Source of the DNA: DASRDU01 sp035652435
Lineage (GTDB): Bacteria > Acidobacteriota > Blastocatellia > RBC074
Assembly: GCA_035652435.1 (NCBI GenBank)
Contig: DASRDU010000007.1
Location: 1 to 64,000, forward strand
Length of the DNA stretch: 64,000 nt
Direction of reading: 5' to 3'
Made by a program: the position numbers and the translations under genes. Numbering within the stretch: position 1 is the first letter of the stretch; every line of letters starts with the position of its first letter. This document shows positions 1-6,125 of the stretch, one piece after another. The notes below the pieces were generated by a model that was not told where the DNA came from, did no database searches, and worked only from the letters and a program-made list of their open reading frames with translations.

Positions 1-88
1 TTGTGAGTTCGTTGATTCGATTGATCAGGTCTTCAGTACCGAAGACATCATGCGGGCGCTCGATCCTGAATTGAAACCGCTGTTCTGA
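1..88 (+). CDS. Phage terminase large subunit, end of the ATPase part (partial)
   Basis: Only the last 28 codons are in the window, in the frame beginning at base 2, ending with TGA at 86-88. The visible tail has an acidic/aromatic start (CEFVDS), an FSTED stretch and a KPLF end. That pattern resembles the stretch joining the ATPase and nuclease domains of phage terminase large subunits. The next gene is a terminase nuclease domain starting 15 bases downstream, which supports the reading. The two domains are normally one polypeptide, so the protein seems to be split. The assignment is an inference from a short tail plus context; the ATPase motifs lie outside the window. Confidence 0.45.
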   Translation, partial: CEFVDSIDQVFSTEDIMRALDPELKPLF

Positions 89-103
89 TGAAGGGGGAAG
101 ACA

Positions 104-712
104 ATGTCCACAGACCATGGGCCGCGCTATCACGTCGGGCTCGACCTCGGGCAGTCGAAGGACTTCACGGCGCTCTGCGTCGTCGAATGCCACGGGAAGA
201 AGGACAAGGCCGTCTTTCTGGTGAGGCACCTGAAGCGCTACGAACTCGGCACGTCATACCCGGCCATCGTGGCTGACGTGGTCGCGCTGCTGGGGCGTCT
301 GCCGGCGCAGAACCGTAAGCCGCGGCTCTCGGTGGACGGCACGGGCGTCGGCGCGGCGGTCGTGGATCTGTTCAGGCAGCAGCGAATTCCGGGGCTGCGG
401 CCTGTGATCATCACGGGCGGCGATCAGGTGAATGAGGAAGGCGGCGTCTCACGGGTGCCGAAACGCGATCTGGTGGGAGTGATTCAGGTGGCCTTGCAGA
501 CCGGGAGACTGAAGATCGCGGCGGAGCTGCCGGAAGCCCCGCTGCTGGTGAGCGAACTCCAGAACTTTCAGGTGAAGATCACGACGTCGGCCAATGACAC
601 ATACGGGGCGTGGCGCGAGGGGGCGCACGATGACCTCGTGCTGGCGGCGGCGCTCGCGGTGTGGGATGCGTTGAATATAGTGGAGATTACGGTTGTGCAA
701 TGGGTGCTGTGA
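104..712 (+). CDS. Phage terminase large subunit, RNase H-fold nuclease domain
   Basis: A 202-residue protein that reads as the C-terminal nuclease half of a phage terminase. This domain cuts concatemeric DNA during head packaging. An early acidic motif (GLDLGQSKDFTA, residues 12-23) matches the first metal-binding strand of the RNase H-like fold. VDGTGVG near residue 77 gives a second acidic position, and HDDLVLAAALAVW near residue 175 matches the late acidic helix. The separate ATPase frame ends just upstream, so this is either a naturally split terminase or one broken by a frameshift. No portal, capsid or tail genes follow, suggesting a prophage remnant or satellite. A preceding GGGGGAAG can serve as ribosome binding site. 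Confidence 0.7.
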   Translation: MSTDHGPRYHVGLDLGQSKDFTALCVVECHGKKDKAVFLVRHLKRYELGTSYPAIVADVVALLGRLPAQNRKPRLSVDGTGVGAAVVDLFRQQRIPGLRPVIITGGDQVNEEGGVSRVPKRDLVGVIQVALQTGRLKIAAELPEAPLLVSELQNFQVKITTSANDTYGAWREGAHDDLVLAAALAVWDALNIVEITVVQWVL

Positions 713-1345
713 TTCGTTGATGTGGCCCTGCTGGCGCGGCTGGTCGGGGCGATTACGTACAGGCAGGGGCTGTGACAGTGCCTTCCTTCCTGTTGCCGGA
801 TCAATTCAGAACCGAACCGGCCTGAATCTGAGGCCACGCCAGTGACAATTTCCGCACCTGTAGGGATGCAGGGGTGTCAGGATGGCAAGCAGTCTTTCCA
901 GTGTCCTGCGCGGAGTTGATCTCCCAACGGGGAGTCCGCAGGCAGGACAGTTTACGGTCTTCATCTCATTTTACACCGGATAGTGGCTGCTGCAGGGAAG
1001 GCCGACCCGGCGCGCCTCGTTCCCCCACTCCTGCCCGGGCCGGGCGACTTTAGATATGCCCATCAATGTCATCCCAGCCCTGATCTCCCTCGGAGAACCG
1101 GTAACGATACTTCAGCCCGAGTCGGGCTCTCCCCTTCCATATCCTACCTTGGGGGGGAGAGAGTTGTCCGTACGGATTCGCACAGAGTTTTCAGGTAAGA
1201 ATCTCAAGGGGTAGCAGGTCAGGCTTTTTCTTTGCCCGCCGCACAAACAAGGGTTCATTTTGCAACTGAATCGTTACCGTCATTGCCGCTGTATTGGATG
1301 GAGCCTCGCTCGCTACCGCCACTTCAGAATTCAGGAGAGCGCCCG
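713..1345. other. Gene-poor stretch with two inverted repeats
   Basis: I see no convincing coding sequence in these 633 bases. Two structured pieces are visible. At 902-949, TGTCCTGC plus GCGGA pairs with TCCGC and GCAGGACA, enclosing an inner CTCC/GGAG hairpin, so the whole could fold as one compound stem with a two-base bulge. At 1114-1128 there is a perfect 15-base palindrome, AGCCCGA-G-TCGGGCT. Neither is followed by a T-run, so terminator function is not indicated. They could be a structured RNA, a recombination site or decayed prophage sequence. Confidence 0.4.
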
Positions 1346-1549
1346 ATGAGCGACCAGCATCACATCTCACCCCTCTACACCCCTGACATCGAACTCAGGA
1401 TGAGCATTGAGGGCCGCCTCGTCAGCAGGCTCAGGCGCGAGCGCGATGAAGCACACAATCACGTGTTGCGCGTGCGGGCGCTGCTTGAGGAGGCCGAGCG
1501 GAGGCTCGATCACTTTACCGAAAAGGATGAGGACAGTGCCGCCGCGTGA
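1346..1549 (+). CDS. Small charged, coiled-coil protein of unknown function
   Basis: A 67-residue protein begins at ATG 1346 behind a good ribosome binding site (AGGAGA at 1333-1338). An upstream in-frame start would add 38 residues but lacks such a site. Most of the chain is a highly charged predicted helix with heptad-like spacing (region RLVSRLRRERDEA through EEAERRLDHF), followed by an acidic tail. I recognise no family. It lies alone between gene-poor stretches in the putative mobile region and may be a cargo gene. The opposite strand next to it carries the receiver gene. Confidence 0.45.
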   Translation: MSDQHHISPLYTPDIELRMSIEGRLVSRLRRERDEAHNHVLRVRALLEEAERRLDHFTEKDEDSAAA

Positions 1550-1716
1550 GTCATTCCGGCAGTGGGTTTAATCATTAAGTTCCAGACTCGCGGGCGGATT
1601 CAGAATGTAGAAGAAGTGCGCCAGTTCCTGCCGGCACTGGCGCGAAGGGGGCGCCTCCAACTCTGCAAAGTGGCCGGGGGCGCTCCCCATTCTCCGTCAG
1701 TTTTCCTCTCGCCTCA

Positions 1717-2097
1717 TCAAGCCCCAGGGGCTTCGATCAACTCAGTGACGGTCTCGGTCAGGACTTCAGGGTCGCTCGGCTTGGTGACGAACGCCTGCGC
1801 GCAGGTCCCCAGCAGCCGCGCCCTTGTTTCTTCGCGCGCGTCGCCCGTGTGTATCACGACCGGCGTGTCGGGGTCGAATTCGCGGATCTGCTCGCACAAC
1901 TCATCGCCCGTCCCGTCCGGGAGCCGGGTGTCGAGCAGGTAGAGGTCGAAGCGGGTACTCTTCGCCAGGCGCAGGGCTTCGGCCATCGTCCCGGCAGCGG
2001 TCACTCGATAGCCGTTCATTTCAAGGCAGAGGGAGACGAGTTCGCAGGTGTCCTTGTGGTCCTCGACGCAGAGGATGTGTTTAAGCGGAGTTGACAT
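1717..2097 (-). CDS. Stand-alone response regulator receiver protein
   Basis: A 126-residue single receiver domain with no output domain, comparable to CheY or Spo0F-type proteins. Key features are intact: the acidic pair in ILCVED (E12, D13), the phosphoacceptor Asp56 in LYLLDTRLPDG, the Thr in VIHTGD and the conserved Lys106 in VTKPSD. It should be phosphorylated by a histidine kinase, but none is encoded in this window. ATG at 2097 is preceded by a strong AGGAAGG on the minus strand, which favours it over a start 15 codons upstream. A second, degenerate receiver lies upstream on the same strand, about 180 bases away. Confidence 0.85.
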   Translation of the reverse strand: MSTPLKHILCVEDHKDTCELVSLCLEMNGYRVTAAGTMAEALRLAKSTRFDLYLLDTRLPDGTGDELCEQIREFDPDTPVVIHTGDAREETRARLLGTCAQAFVTKPSDPEVLTETVTELIEAPGA

Positions 2098-2277
2098 AGA
2101 TTCCTTCCTGAGGCGGCGGCCTGTAATCACTTGAGGGGTCACAACTGTTGGCAGAAACCGGGCGGACTATAACCCTCCGGGCTTCAGTTGTCCATTTCCG
2201 GTGAGGCAACGCGGCTGACCGCCAGAGTTCGACGGCGTGCGGATCGGTCGCTCGGTAGCGGGAGTGGGAATGCTCAC

Positions 2278-2670
2278 TCAGTCTTTTTGAGCGGCGCGAG
2301 TCCGGCCGCCGAGCAGGTTCCTGACAGTCGGGATGATCTCATCTATTTTGTCAGGGATGCGGATCACCGCGTCAGCCCCGGCGCGCAGGACATCACCCGT
2401 CGGGGTACGCCCCTGAATGACGGCGAGGATCGGCGTGTCTGAGTGATGCGACGCTGTGCGGATTATGGCGATGAACTCGGAGCGCGTGAGTTCCTCCAGC
2501 TCTTCGTTGATGATGATGAGGTCGGGGCCGTGGCTGTGGAATTCCAGAAGCCCCGCGTCGGCGTCAGGCGCAGTGATCACCTCATAGCCCGCCTTCTCCA
2601 GCCACGCGCGGAAGAACTCCCGCAGCCCTGCATCACCTTCAATCACCAGAATGCGCGCTTTACTACCCAT
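2278..2670 (-). CDS. Degenerate (pseudo-)receiver domain protein
   Basis: A 130-residue protein with the overall receiver pattern: ILVIEGDAGLREFF at the start, a hydrophobic strand DLIIIN at residues 50-55, and helices spaced as in response regulators. The phosphorylation residues are changed. The phosphoacceptor position is Asn55 in IIINEEL, one of the two metal-binding acids is Gly12, and the conserved Lys is Arg in AVIRIP. Known pseudo-receivers with such changes act without aspartyl phosphorylation, often through protein contacts. That would be the inference here. It lies near an intact receiver on the same strand, but in a separate transcription unit or loosely spaced operon. Confidence 0.75.
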   Translation of the reverse strand: MGSKARILVIEGDAGLREFFRAWLEKAGYEVITAPDADAGLLEFHSHGPDLIIINEELEELTRSEFIAIIRTASHHSDTPILAVIQGRTPTGDVLRAGADAVIRIPDKIDEIIPTVRNLLGGRTRAAQKD

Positions 2671-2859
2671 GACAATCCCCCGGGGGAGAAGATGTAGCGG
2701 TACAAAGACGGCCTCAGAGACCGGAGGGTCAGGCCGGCCTGAGATTCCCGACTTTCTTCAATCAGGCATCCCGGCAGCACTGCCCTGTCGCAGGGTGGAG
2801 ATTATTGGCGAGCGGCGGGCGGGGTGTCTGTACGATTCAGTACAGCCCGCAATAAAAGG

Positions 2860-2891
2860 CAAAAGAAAAGGGCCAGCCCGAAAGCCAGCCC
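2860..2891 (-). terminator. Probable intrinsic terminator of the 2924-4183 gene group
   Basis: Read on the minus strand, GGGCTGGC at 2891-2884 pairs with GCTGGCCC at 2877-2870 (two G-U pairs) around a UUUCGG loop. A T-rich tract (TTTTCTTTT) follows directly. It lies about 30 bases past the last stop codon of the small-gene group. Confidence 0.6.
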
Positions 2892-2923
2892 CTGACCTGT
2901 TACTCAATTCTTTGCGTAACTGC

Positions 2924-3187
2924 TCAACCCGCCTTCACCCGTCGCCCTCGTCGCGGCGGATCGGCCAGCCCCGCGGCCAGCTTCTCGCCTGAGAGCTTCA
3001 ACTGGTCAGCCAGCGTCAGGTGGTCAAGGTAGCCGCAGACATTCCCGATCTCGGAAGCGATGGTTGTCAGATGCCGCTCGACTTCTGCCGGCGTCTCGGG
3101 CAGTTCAATCACTTCCTGCATTGCCCTGCCCAATCGTTCGTATGCGGCCCGCACGATGGCGGCGCGGTCTGTGGTCTGTTGTTTCAT
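2924..3187 (-). CDS. Small protein of unknown function, coupled to the gene before it
   Basis: An 87-residue, mostly helical, charged protein starting MKQQTTDRAAIV and ending in a basic tail (PPRRGRRVKAG). I do not recognise a family. Its ATG overlaps the TAA of the upstream gene by one base (TAATG), so translation is probably coupled and the two products may act together. It is the last gene of a minus-strand group of small unknown genes in the mobile region, followed by a probable terminator at 2860-2891. Confidence 0.55.
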   Translation of the reverse strand: MKQQTTDRAAIVRAAYERLGRAMQEVIELPETPAEVERHLTTIASEIGNVCGYLDHLTLADQLKLSGEKLAAGLADPPRRGRRVKAG

Positions 3188-3657
3188 TACGCGGCCCCCT
3201 TTCTCTCCGCGGCCAGCTTCGCGGCGGCAGCCTGTGCGCTGCGCCAGCCTTCCCACTTCTTCTCCTTCAGCTGGCGCAGCAGGATCGGGTAGAGCATTTC
3301 AATCAGTTCGGGCTGTGACTGCCAGTTCGCCTCAGACTCAAGCTCGTTGGTCCAGTCGTCCCACTCCTGAAAGAGTTCGCGCGGCAGCAGGTAGTACCAG
3401 CGCCTGATGGCGGCGAAGGCCCGGGCGAGTTCCCTGTAACCCTGCTGGTCTTCGGCGCTGGCAACTTCGCCGGGCCTGAGTTCGACTTCACACTCCATCA
3501 CCGAGACGCACATCAAGAGGAAGTCAATATTGTTGGGCGTGACATCGGGATGCCGCGCGTACTCTTCGACGCCGCGCCTGATGTCTTCCACGATCTGACG
3601 GAGCGGGCGCGGTGTGGCTTCTGCCGCGGCCCGGAGTTGTCTGGTTGCTTTCTTCAT
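3187..3657 (-). CDS. Unknown protein of the accessory region, about 156 residues
   Basis: It starts at ATG 3657 behind AAAGGAC and ends by overlapping the next start codon by one base. The chain is rich in tryptophan, acidic residues and predicted helix; it has a central RRWYYLLPRELFQEWDDW stretch and an alanine/lysine-rich C-terminus. No catalytic motif, signal peptide or membrane segment is apparent. Context (terminase upstream, excisionase-like gene downstream) suggests cargo of a phage-derived or integrative element. A perfect 8-base-pair hairpin sits just upstream at 3678-3697. Confidence 0.55.
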   Translation of the reverse strand: MKKATRQLRAAAEATPRPLRQIVEDIRRGVEEYARHPDVTPNNIDFLLMCVSVMECEVELRPGEVASAEDQQGYRELARAFAAIRRWYYLLPRELFQEWDDWTNELESEANWQSQPELIEMLYPILLRQLKEKKWEGWRSAQAAAAKLAAERKGAA

Positions 3658-3677
3658 AAAGTCCTTTCTCTGGTGAA

Positions 3678-3697
3678 GGGGCTGAGTGGTCAGCCCC
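3678..3697. repeat. Perfect hairpin between two accessory genes
   Basis: GGGGCTGA at 3678-3685 and TCAGCCCC at 3690-3697 form a perfect 8-base-pair stem with a four-base loop. It starts six bases past the stop of the 3704-4183 gene and lies just ahead of the ribosome binding site of the next minus-strand gene. There is no T-run, so it is more likely a processing or translation-control element than a complete terminator. Confidence 0.5.
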
Positions 3698-3703
3698 GGA
3701 TGA

Positions 3704-4183
3704 TTACTGCCCCGTGATGGCGCGGGCTTCGGTCTGCGCTGGCGCCTGTTGCTTCGCTTCCAGTTCGGCCAGTCGCTTCTGACAGTCACGCAATGCAATG
3801 AGCGTGTCTGAGGCGCCGGCGTTCCCGCGCAGCGCGCCGATCTCGTCAATCGTGATCCCGTCATCCCGGTGGCTCTTGCCCGGAAGCGTCACGATGTAGG
3901 CTTCCATCCTGTCCACGAAATCCCACGTCTCGGCATAAAGAAACCTGACGAGCCAGTCAACGTAGTCGTGAACCTCGTTGTCAGGCAGGGCGAGGATGCC
4001 GCAGAAGATGCGCAACAGGCTGTCCATCGCCCATTCGTCATACTCCGTGTGCATCAGGAAATCTTCGAGGATGATCTTCGCCGTTTCGACCGTGAGCGGC
4101 GGGTATTTGACGCGCTCAGGGCGCGCGGGCCTTTCCGGGCGCGGCGCTTCGGCGGTTTCAGTTGTTTTGTTTTCTGTAGTCAT
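3704..4183 (-). CDS. Unknown acidic protein of the accessory region, about 159 residues
   Basis: It starts at ATG 4183 (MTTENKTTETAEA) behind AAAGGGATT. A low-complexity, Pro/Glu/Arg-rich N-terminus of about 25 residues is followed by a helical body with several Trp, Tyr and Asp residues (EYDEWAMDSLLRIF, YVDWLVRFLYAETWDF). The C-terminal helix has coiled-coil character (LRDCQKRLAELEAKQQ). No known domain is recognised. Its general makeup resembles the next gene, so the two may be distantly related or interact. The minus-strand leader contains an inverted repeat (4207-4251). Confidence 0.55.
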   Translation of the reverse strand: MTTENKTTETAEAPRPERPARPERVKYPPLTVETAKIILEDFLMHTEYDEWAMDSLLRIFCGILALPDNEVHDYVDWLVRFLYAETWDFVDRMEAYIVTLPGKSHRDDGITIDEIGALRGNAGASDTLIALRDCQKRLAELEAKQQAPAQTEARAITGQ

Positions 4184-4267
4184 AAATCCCTTTCGTGGTG
4201 ATGATCGGGAGCGGTATGATTGCCCTGTGGATAAACGAATCAGCCGCTCCCTGAGTGGTTGAATGAG

Positions 4268-4304
4268 GGGCTTCCAGAGTTCGCAGCTTTGGAAGCCCTT
4301 TTTT
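4268..4304 (+). terminator. Strong intrinsic terminator on the plus strand, no matching gene
   Basis: GGGCTTCCA at 4268-4276 pairs perfectly with TGGAAGCCC at 4290-4298 and is followed by six T (4299-4304). This is a standard plus-strand terminator, yet the adjacent genes on both sides are on the minus strand. A second inverted repeat (GGGAGCGG 4207-4214 with CCGCTCCC 4244-4251) lies just before it. Together they could be the body and end of a short plus-strand RNA. Confidence 0.6.
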
Positions 4305-4305
4305 G

Positions 4306-4584
4306 TTACGCGGCCACGGGCTGCCGCTGGCGCATCAGCGCGACGTGAACAGTCAGGGCCGATGCGACGTGATGGCAGAGCATATCTTCCTGCCCGGCGC
4401 GGCAGGAGCAGGCGGCTTTCTTCTCGCCGTCCACCAGAAAGAATCTGACGGTGTATTCGCTCGCCGTTTTCCCTGACTGCACCTTGTAAGCGCGCTCGCC
4501 GAGCCTTGCCACGCGGTTGTGAAACACGCGCGCCCTGTTGACCGCCCTGCCGAAGTCGCTGCTGTGAATGTTGAGTGTGATCAT
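4306..4584 (-). CDS. SWIM-type zinc-finger protein
   Basis: A 92-residue protein with a C-x-C-x(7)-C-x-H pattern in ACSCRAGQEDMLCHH (about residues 59-73), the signature of SWIM zinc-binding motifs. SWIM domains bind DNA or protein and occur in transposases, helicases and recombination accessory proteins. No partner domain is attached here. ATG 4584 is chosen over a start 11 codons upstream because AAGGAACC lies at the right distance. It is transcribed away from the excisionase-like gene, sharing a repeat-rich divergent promoter region. Confidence 0.65.
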   Translation of the reverse strand: MITLNIHSSDFGRAVNRARVFHNRVARLGERAYKVQSGKTASEYTVRFFLVDGEKKAACSCRAGQEDMLCHHVASALTVHVALMRQRQPVAA

Positions 4585-4766
4585 TGTCGAAGGTTCCTTT
4601 CCGTTTGGGGTTATCAATCACTGACACGGACAATATAACGCCAACGTTACTTTGAGTCAAGAAGAAAATAAGGCTAGCGTTACATTGTTTTCTTGATTCG
4701 GCGGGACTCTTGCTGTAATGTCATACGTGCGCTACATTAAGCGCCCATATGAGGAAAGAAACTACT
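4585..4766. promoter_or_regulatory. Divergent control region with an inverted repeat and candidate promoter
   Basis: This stretch separates the leftward SWIM gene from the rightward excisionase-like gene and is clearly more AT-rich than its surroundings. TCAAGAAGAAAAT (4657-4669) and ATTGTTTTCTTGA (4684-4696) form an imperfect 13-base inverted repeat. CGTTAC occurs twice (4645-4650 and 4678-4683). A candidate rightward promoter is TTGCTG (4710-4715), 17 bases, then TACATT (4733-4738). The arrangement fits an operator for one of the neighbouring small DNA-binding proteins. Function is inferred. Confidence 0.45.
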
Positions 4767-5012
4767 ATGCTGACCACAAAACAGGCCGCTGAACGCCTTC
4801 AGGTGAGCGAAGCCAGCCTGCGGGTTTGGCTCAACAATGAAGAGGAAAAGGCAAAGCGCTTTCCGAATGCCGTGAAATTCGGGAGGGATTGGCAGATACC
4901 GGACACAGACTTGCTTGGTTTGCCTGTGGGCCGCGGGCGTGGCAGGCCTCCGCTGAAGGCTGAAGCAAAAAGAGCAGAGAAGAAGCCCGCCAGAAAGCGA
5001 GCGGCCAAATGA
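4767..5012 (+). CDS. Excisionase-like helix-turn-helix protein with an AT-hook
   Basis: An 81-residue protein. Residues 1-50 (MLTTKQAAERLQVSEASLRVWL onward to DWQIPDTDLL) match the winged-helix DNA-binding fold of excisionase/MerR-like small proteins, including the typical RDWQIP wing. Residues around 55-65 (GRGRGRPPLK) are an AT-hook core, which binds the minor groove of AT-rich DNA, followed by a Lys/Ala/Arg-rich tail. ATG 4767 is preferred to ATG 4749 because AGGAAAG lies just before it. Its place near one end of the putative element, beside inverted repeats, suits a recombination-directionality factor or regulator. Confidence 0.7.
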   Translation: MLTTKQAAERLQVSEASLRVWLNNEEEKAKRFPNAVKFGRDWQIPDTDLLGLPVGRGRGRPPLKAEAKRAEKKPARKRAAK

Positions 5013-5033
5013 GCGCGCAGTCAACCGGGGGAA

Positions 5034-5054
5034 TTTCGGAAAAGTTTTCCGAAA
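5034..5054. promoter_or_regulatory. Perfect 21-base palindrome, candidate operator
   Basis: TTTCGGAAAA, a single G, then TTTTCCGAAA: ten-base perfect arms around one central base, placed between the excisionase-like gene and the ribbon-helix-helix gene. The lack of a loop makes an RNA hairpin poor but suits a dimeric DNA-binding protein. Either neighbour could bind it; this is an inference. Confidence 0.5.
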
Positions 5055-5116
5055 AGAAGCGGGGGCCGGACCGCTCGTGATGATGATCACCACAACGCCT
5101 TGGATGAGGAGTCACG

Positions 5117-5332
5117 ATGGCGGACAAGCGCAAGACGACAGGGCACAGGGTGACGGCAGCCGTGGAATTCAAGTCGGCAGCTGAGCGGGAGGCCGCAGTC
5201 CTGTATGCGGATGACGAGGGCTACTCCTTCTCCGATTTCGTCCGGCTCAGGGCCTTTCAACTGCCCGCGCTGGGGAGTGGCGGCAAGTCGAAGGCGAGGA
5301 AGCCATCGAAGAAGAGGAAGGCCGCGAAGTGA
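5117..5332 (+). CDS. Ribbon-helix-helix-like small DNA-binding protein
   Basis: A 71-residue protein whose residues 11-48 fit a ribbon-helix-helix: a short strand (VTAAVEF), a helix (SAAEREAAVLYADDEG), then the typical SFSDFVRLRAF second helix. Such proteins include plasmid MobC-like mobilisation factors and Arc/CopG-type repressors. The last 20 residues are a Lys/Arg-rich tail (GKSKARKPSKKRKAAK), similar in character to the tail of the preceding HTH protein. A ribosome binding site GAGGAG precedes ATG 5117. A perfect palindrome at 5034-5054 is a candidate target. Confidence 0.6.
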   Translation: MADKRKTTGHRVTAAVEFKSAAEREAAVLYADDEGYSFSDFVRLRAFQLPALGSGGKSKARKPSKKRKAAK

Positions 5333-5336
5333 ACTG

Positions 5337-5774
5337 ATGAGGATCTGGACTCTGCACCCGAAATACCTCGACCCGCGGGGACTCGTCGCCGTCTGGCGGG
5401 AATCACTACTCGCACAGAAGGTGCTGAAAGGCGAGACCAGAGGCTACAGACATCACCCCCAGCTCGACAGGTTCAAGTCGCAGGAGAATCCCGCCGCCGC
5501 GATTGCAACTTACCTGCACCACGTCTGCGAGGAAGCCGAACGACGGGGCTATAAGTTCGACAAGGGGAAAATAGAGGCCCGGCCCGTGATGCTTCAGATC
5601 CCGTCCACGAAGGGGCAACTGCTCTATGAATGGGGACACCTCCGCGAAAAACTGAGACTGAGGGCGGATGAAAAGTATCGGGAGTTGAAGGCAGTGAAAG
5701 ACCCGGAGGCTCACCCCCTGTTCAGGATCATTGAAGGCGGAACAGAGCCGTGGGAAATAAGAAGGCAAAGCTGA
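5337..5774 (+). CDS. Pyrimidine-dimer DNA glycosylase (T4 endonuclease V family)
   Basis: A 145-residue protein starting MRIWTLHPKYLDPRGL, which closely follows the family pattern of pyrimidine-dimer glycosylase/endonuclease V proteins. The WREsLLAQKVL and GYRHHPQLDRF blocks (residues 21-45) are also typical. Members cut the glycosidic bond at UV-induced cyclobutane dimers and nick the abasic site. T4 DenV uses its N-terminal Thr; here Arg follows the initiator Met, as in the wider bacterial family. The start at 5337 is chosen by this homology. It lies four bases after the preceding stop, so the two genes are probably co-transcribed, ending at the terminator at 5961. Confidence 0.8.
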   Translation: MRIWTLHPKYLDPRGLVAVWRESLLAQKVLKGETRGYRHHPQLDRFKSQENPAAAIATYLHHVCEEAERRGYKFDKGKIEARPVMLQIPSTKGQLLYEWGHLREKLRLRADEKYRELKAVKDPEAHPLFRIIEGGTEPWEIRRQS

Positions 5775-5960
5775 CGAAGGGCTTGATTACAATAGCCCGA
5801 TGCCCACGAGCATCCACACTCGGGCGCGGAGTCCTCGCCACTTGCTCACGAAACCATTCCCGCCCTTTTCACACATGCTGACGGAGGGCCCGCGCCGGAG
5901 GCGGCAGTGGAGTACCGAGCCGGTGACCAGGCGCCCTCCTTATCCCAATACTCATCCTGC

Positions 5961-5993
5961 GGCGAGTTGCTACCGACTCGCCTTTTGTTTTTT
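5961..5993 (+). terminator. Intrinsic terminator after the glycosylase gene
   Basis: GGCGAGT (5961-5967) pairs perfectly with ACTCGCC (5976-5982) around an eight-base loop, followed by TTTTGTTTTTT. It lies about 190 bases past the glycosylase stop and is the last plus-strand signal of the putative element before the truncated receptor. Confidence 0.75.
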
Positions 5994-6125
5994 CGACAGA
6001 GCGGCTCCCGGTGTGGAAAAACGAGAAAAACCAGCGCGAGTGTGGAAACTGCTGTGGAAACGATTATAAGGCAGGGCGGTTAAACTACTGGAACCAGAGA
6101 GCAAAGCCTTACATTCTGACTTCAG
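5994..6125. other. Probable right end of the integrated element
   Basis: No gene is seen between the terminator and the truncated receptor. Three copies of TGTGGAAA occur at 6012, 6041 and 6053, in the same orientation, as expected for arm-type integrase sites near an attachment site. In the receptor frame a TGA lies at 6117-6119, and receptor-like codons (LQVISNQFSAEYGR) begin immediately after. The homology break therefore falls at about 6105-6120. That this is an att site is an inference; no integrase or core duplication is visible in the window. Confidence 0.45.

Noticed and set aside
88..276. Open frame overlapping the terminase start
   Set aside because: It is a shadow of the terminase nuclease gene, with a composition typical of an out-of-frame reading.
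5800..6069. Possible small protein between the glycosylase and the truncated receptor
   Set aside because: It crosses an intrinsic terminator and has no recognisable features.
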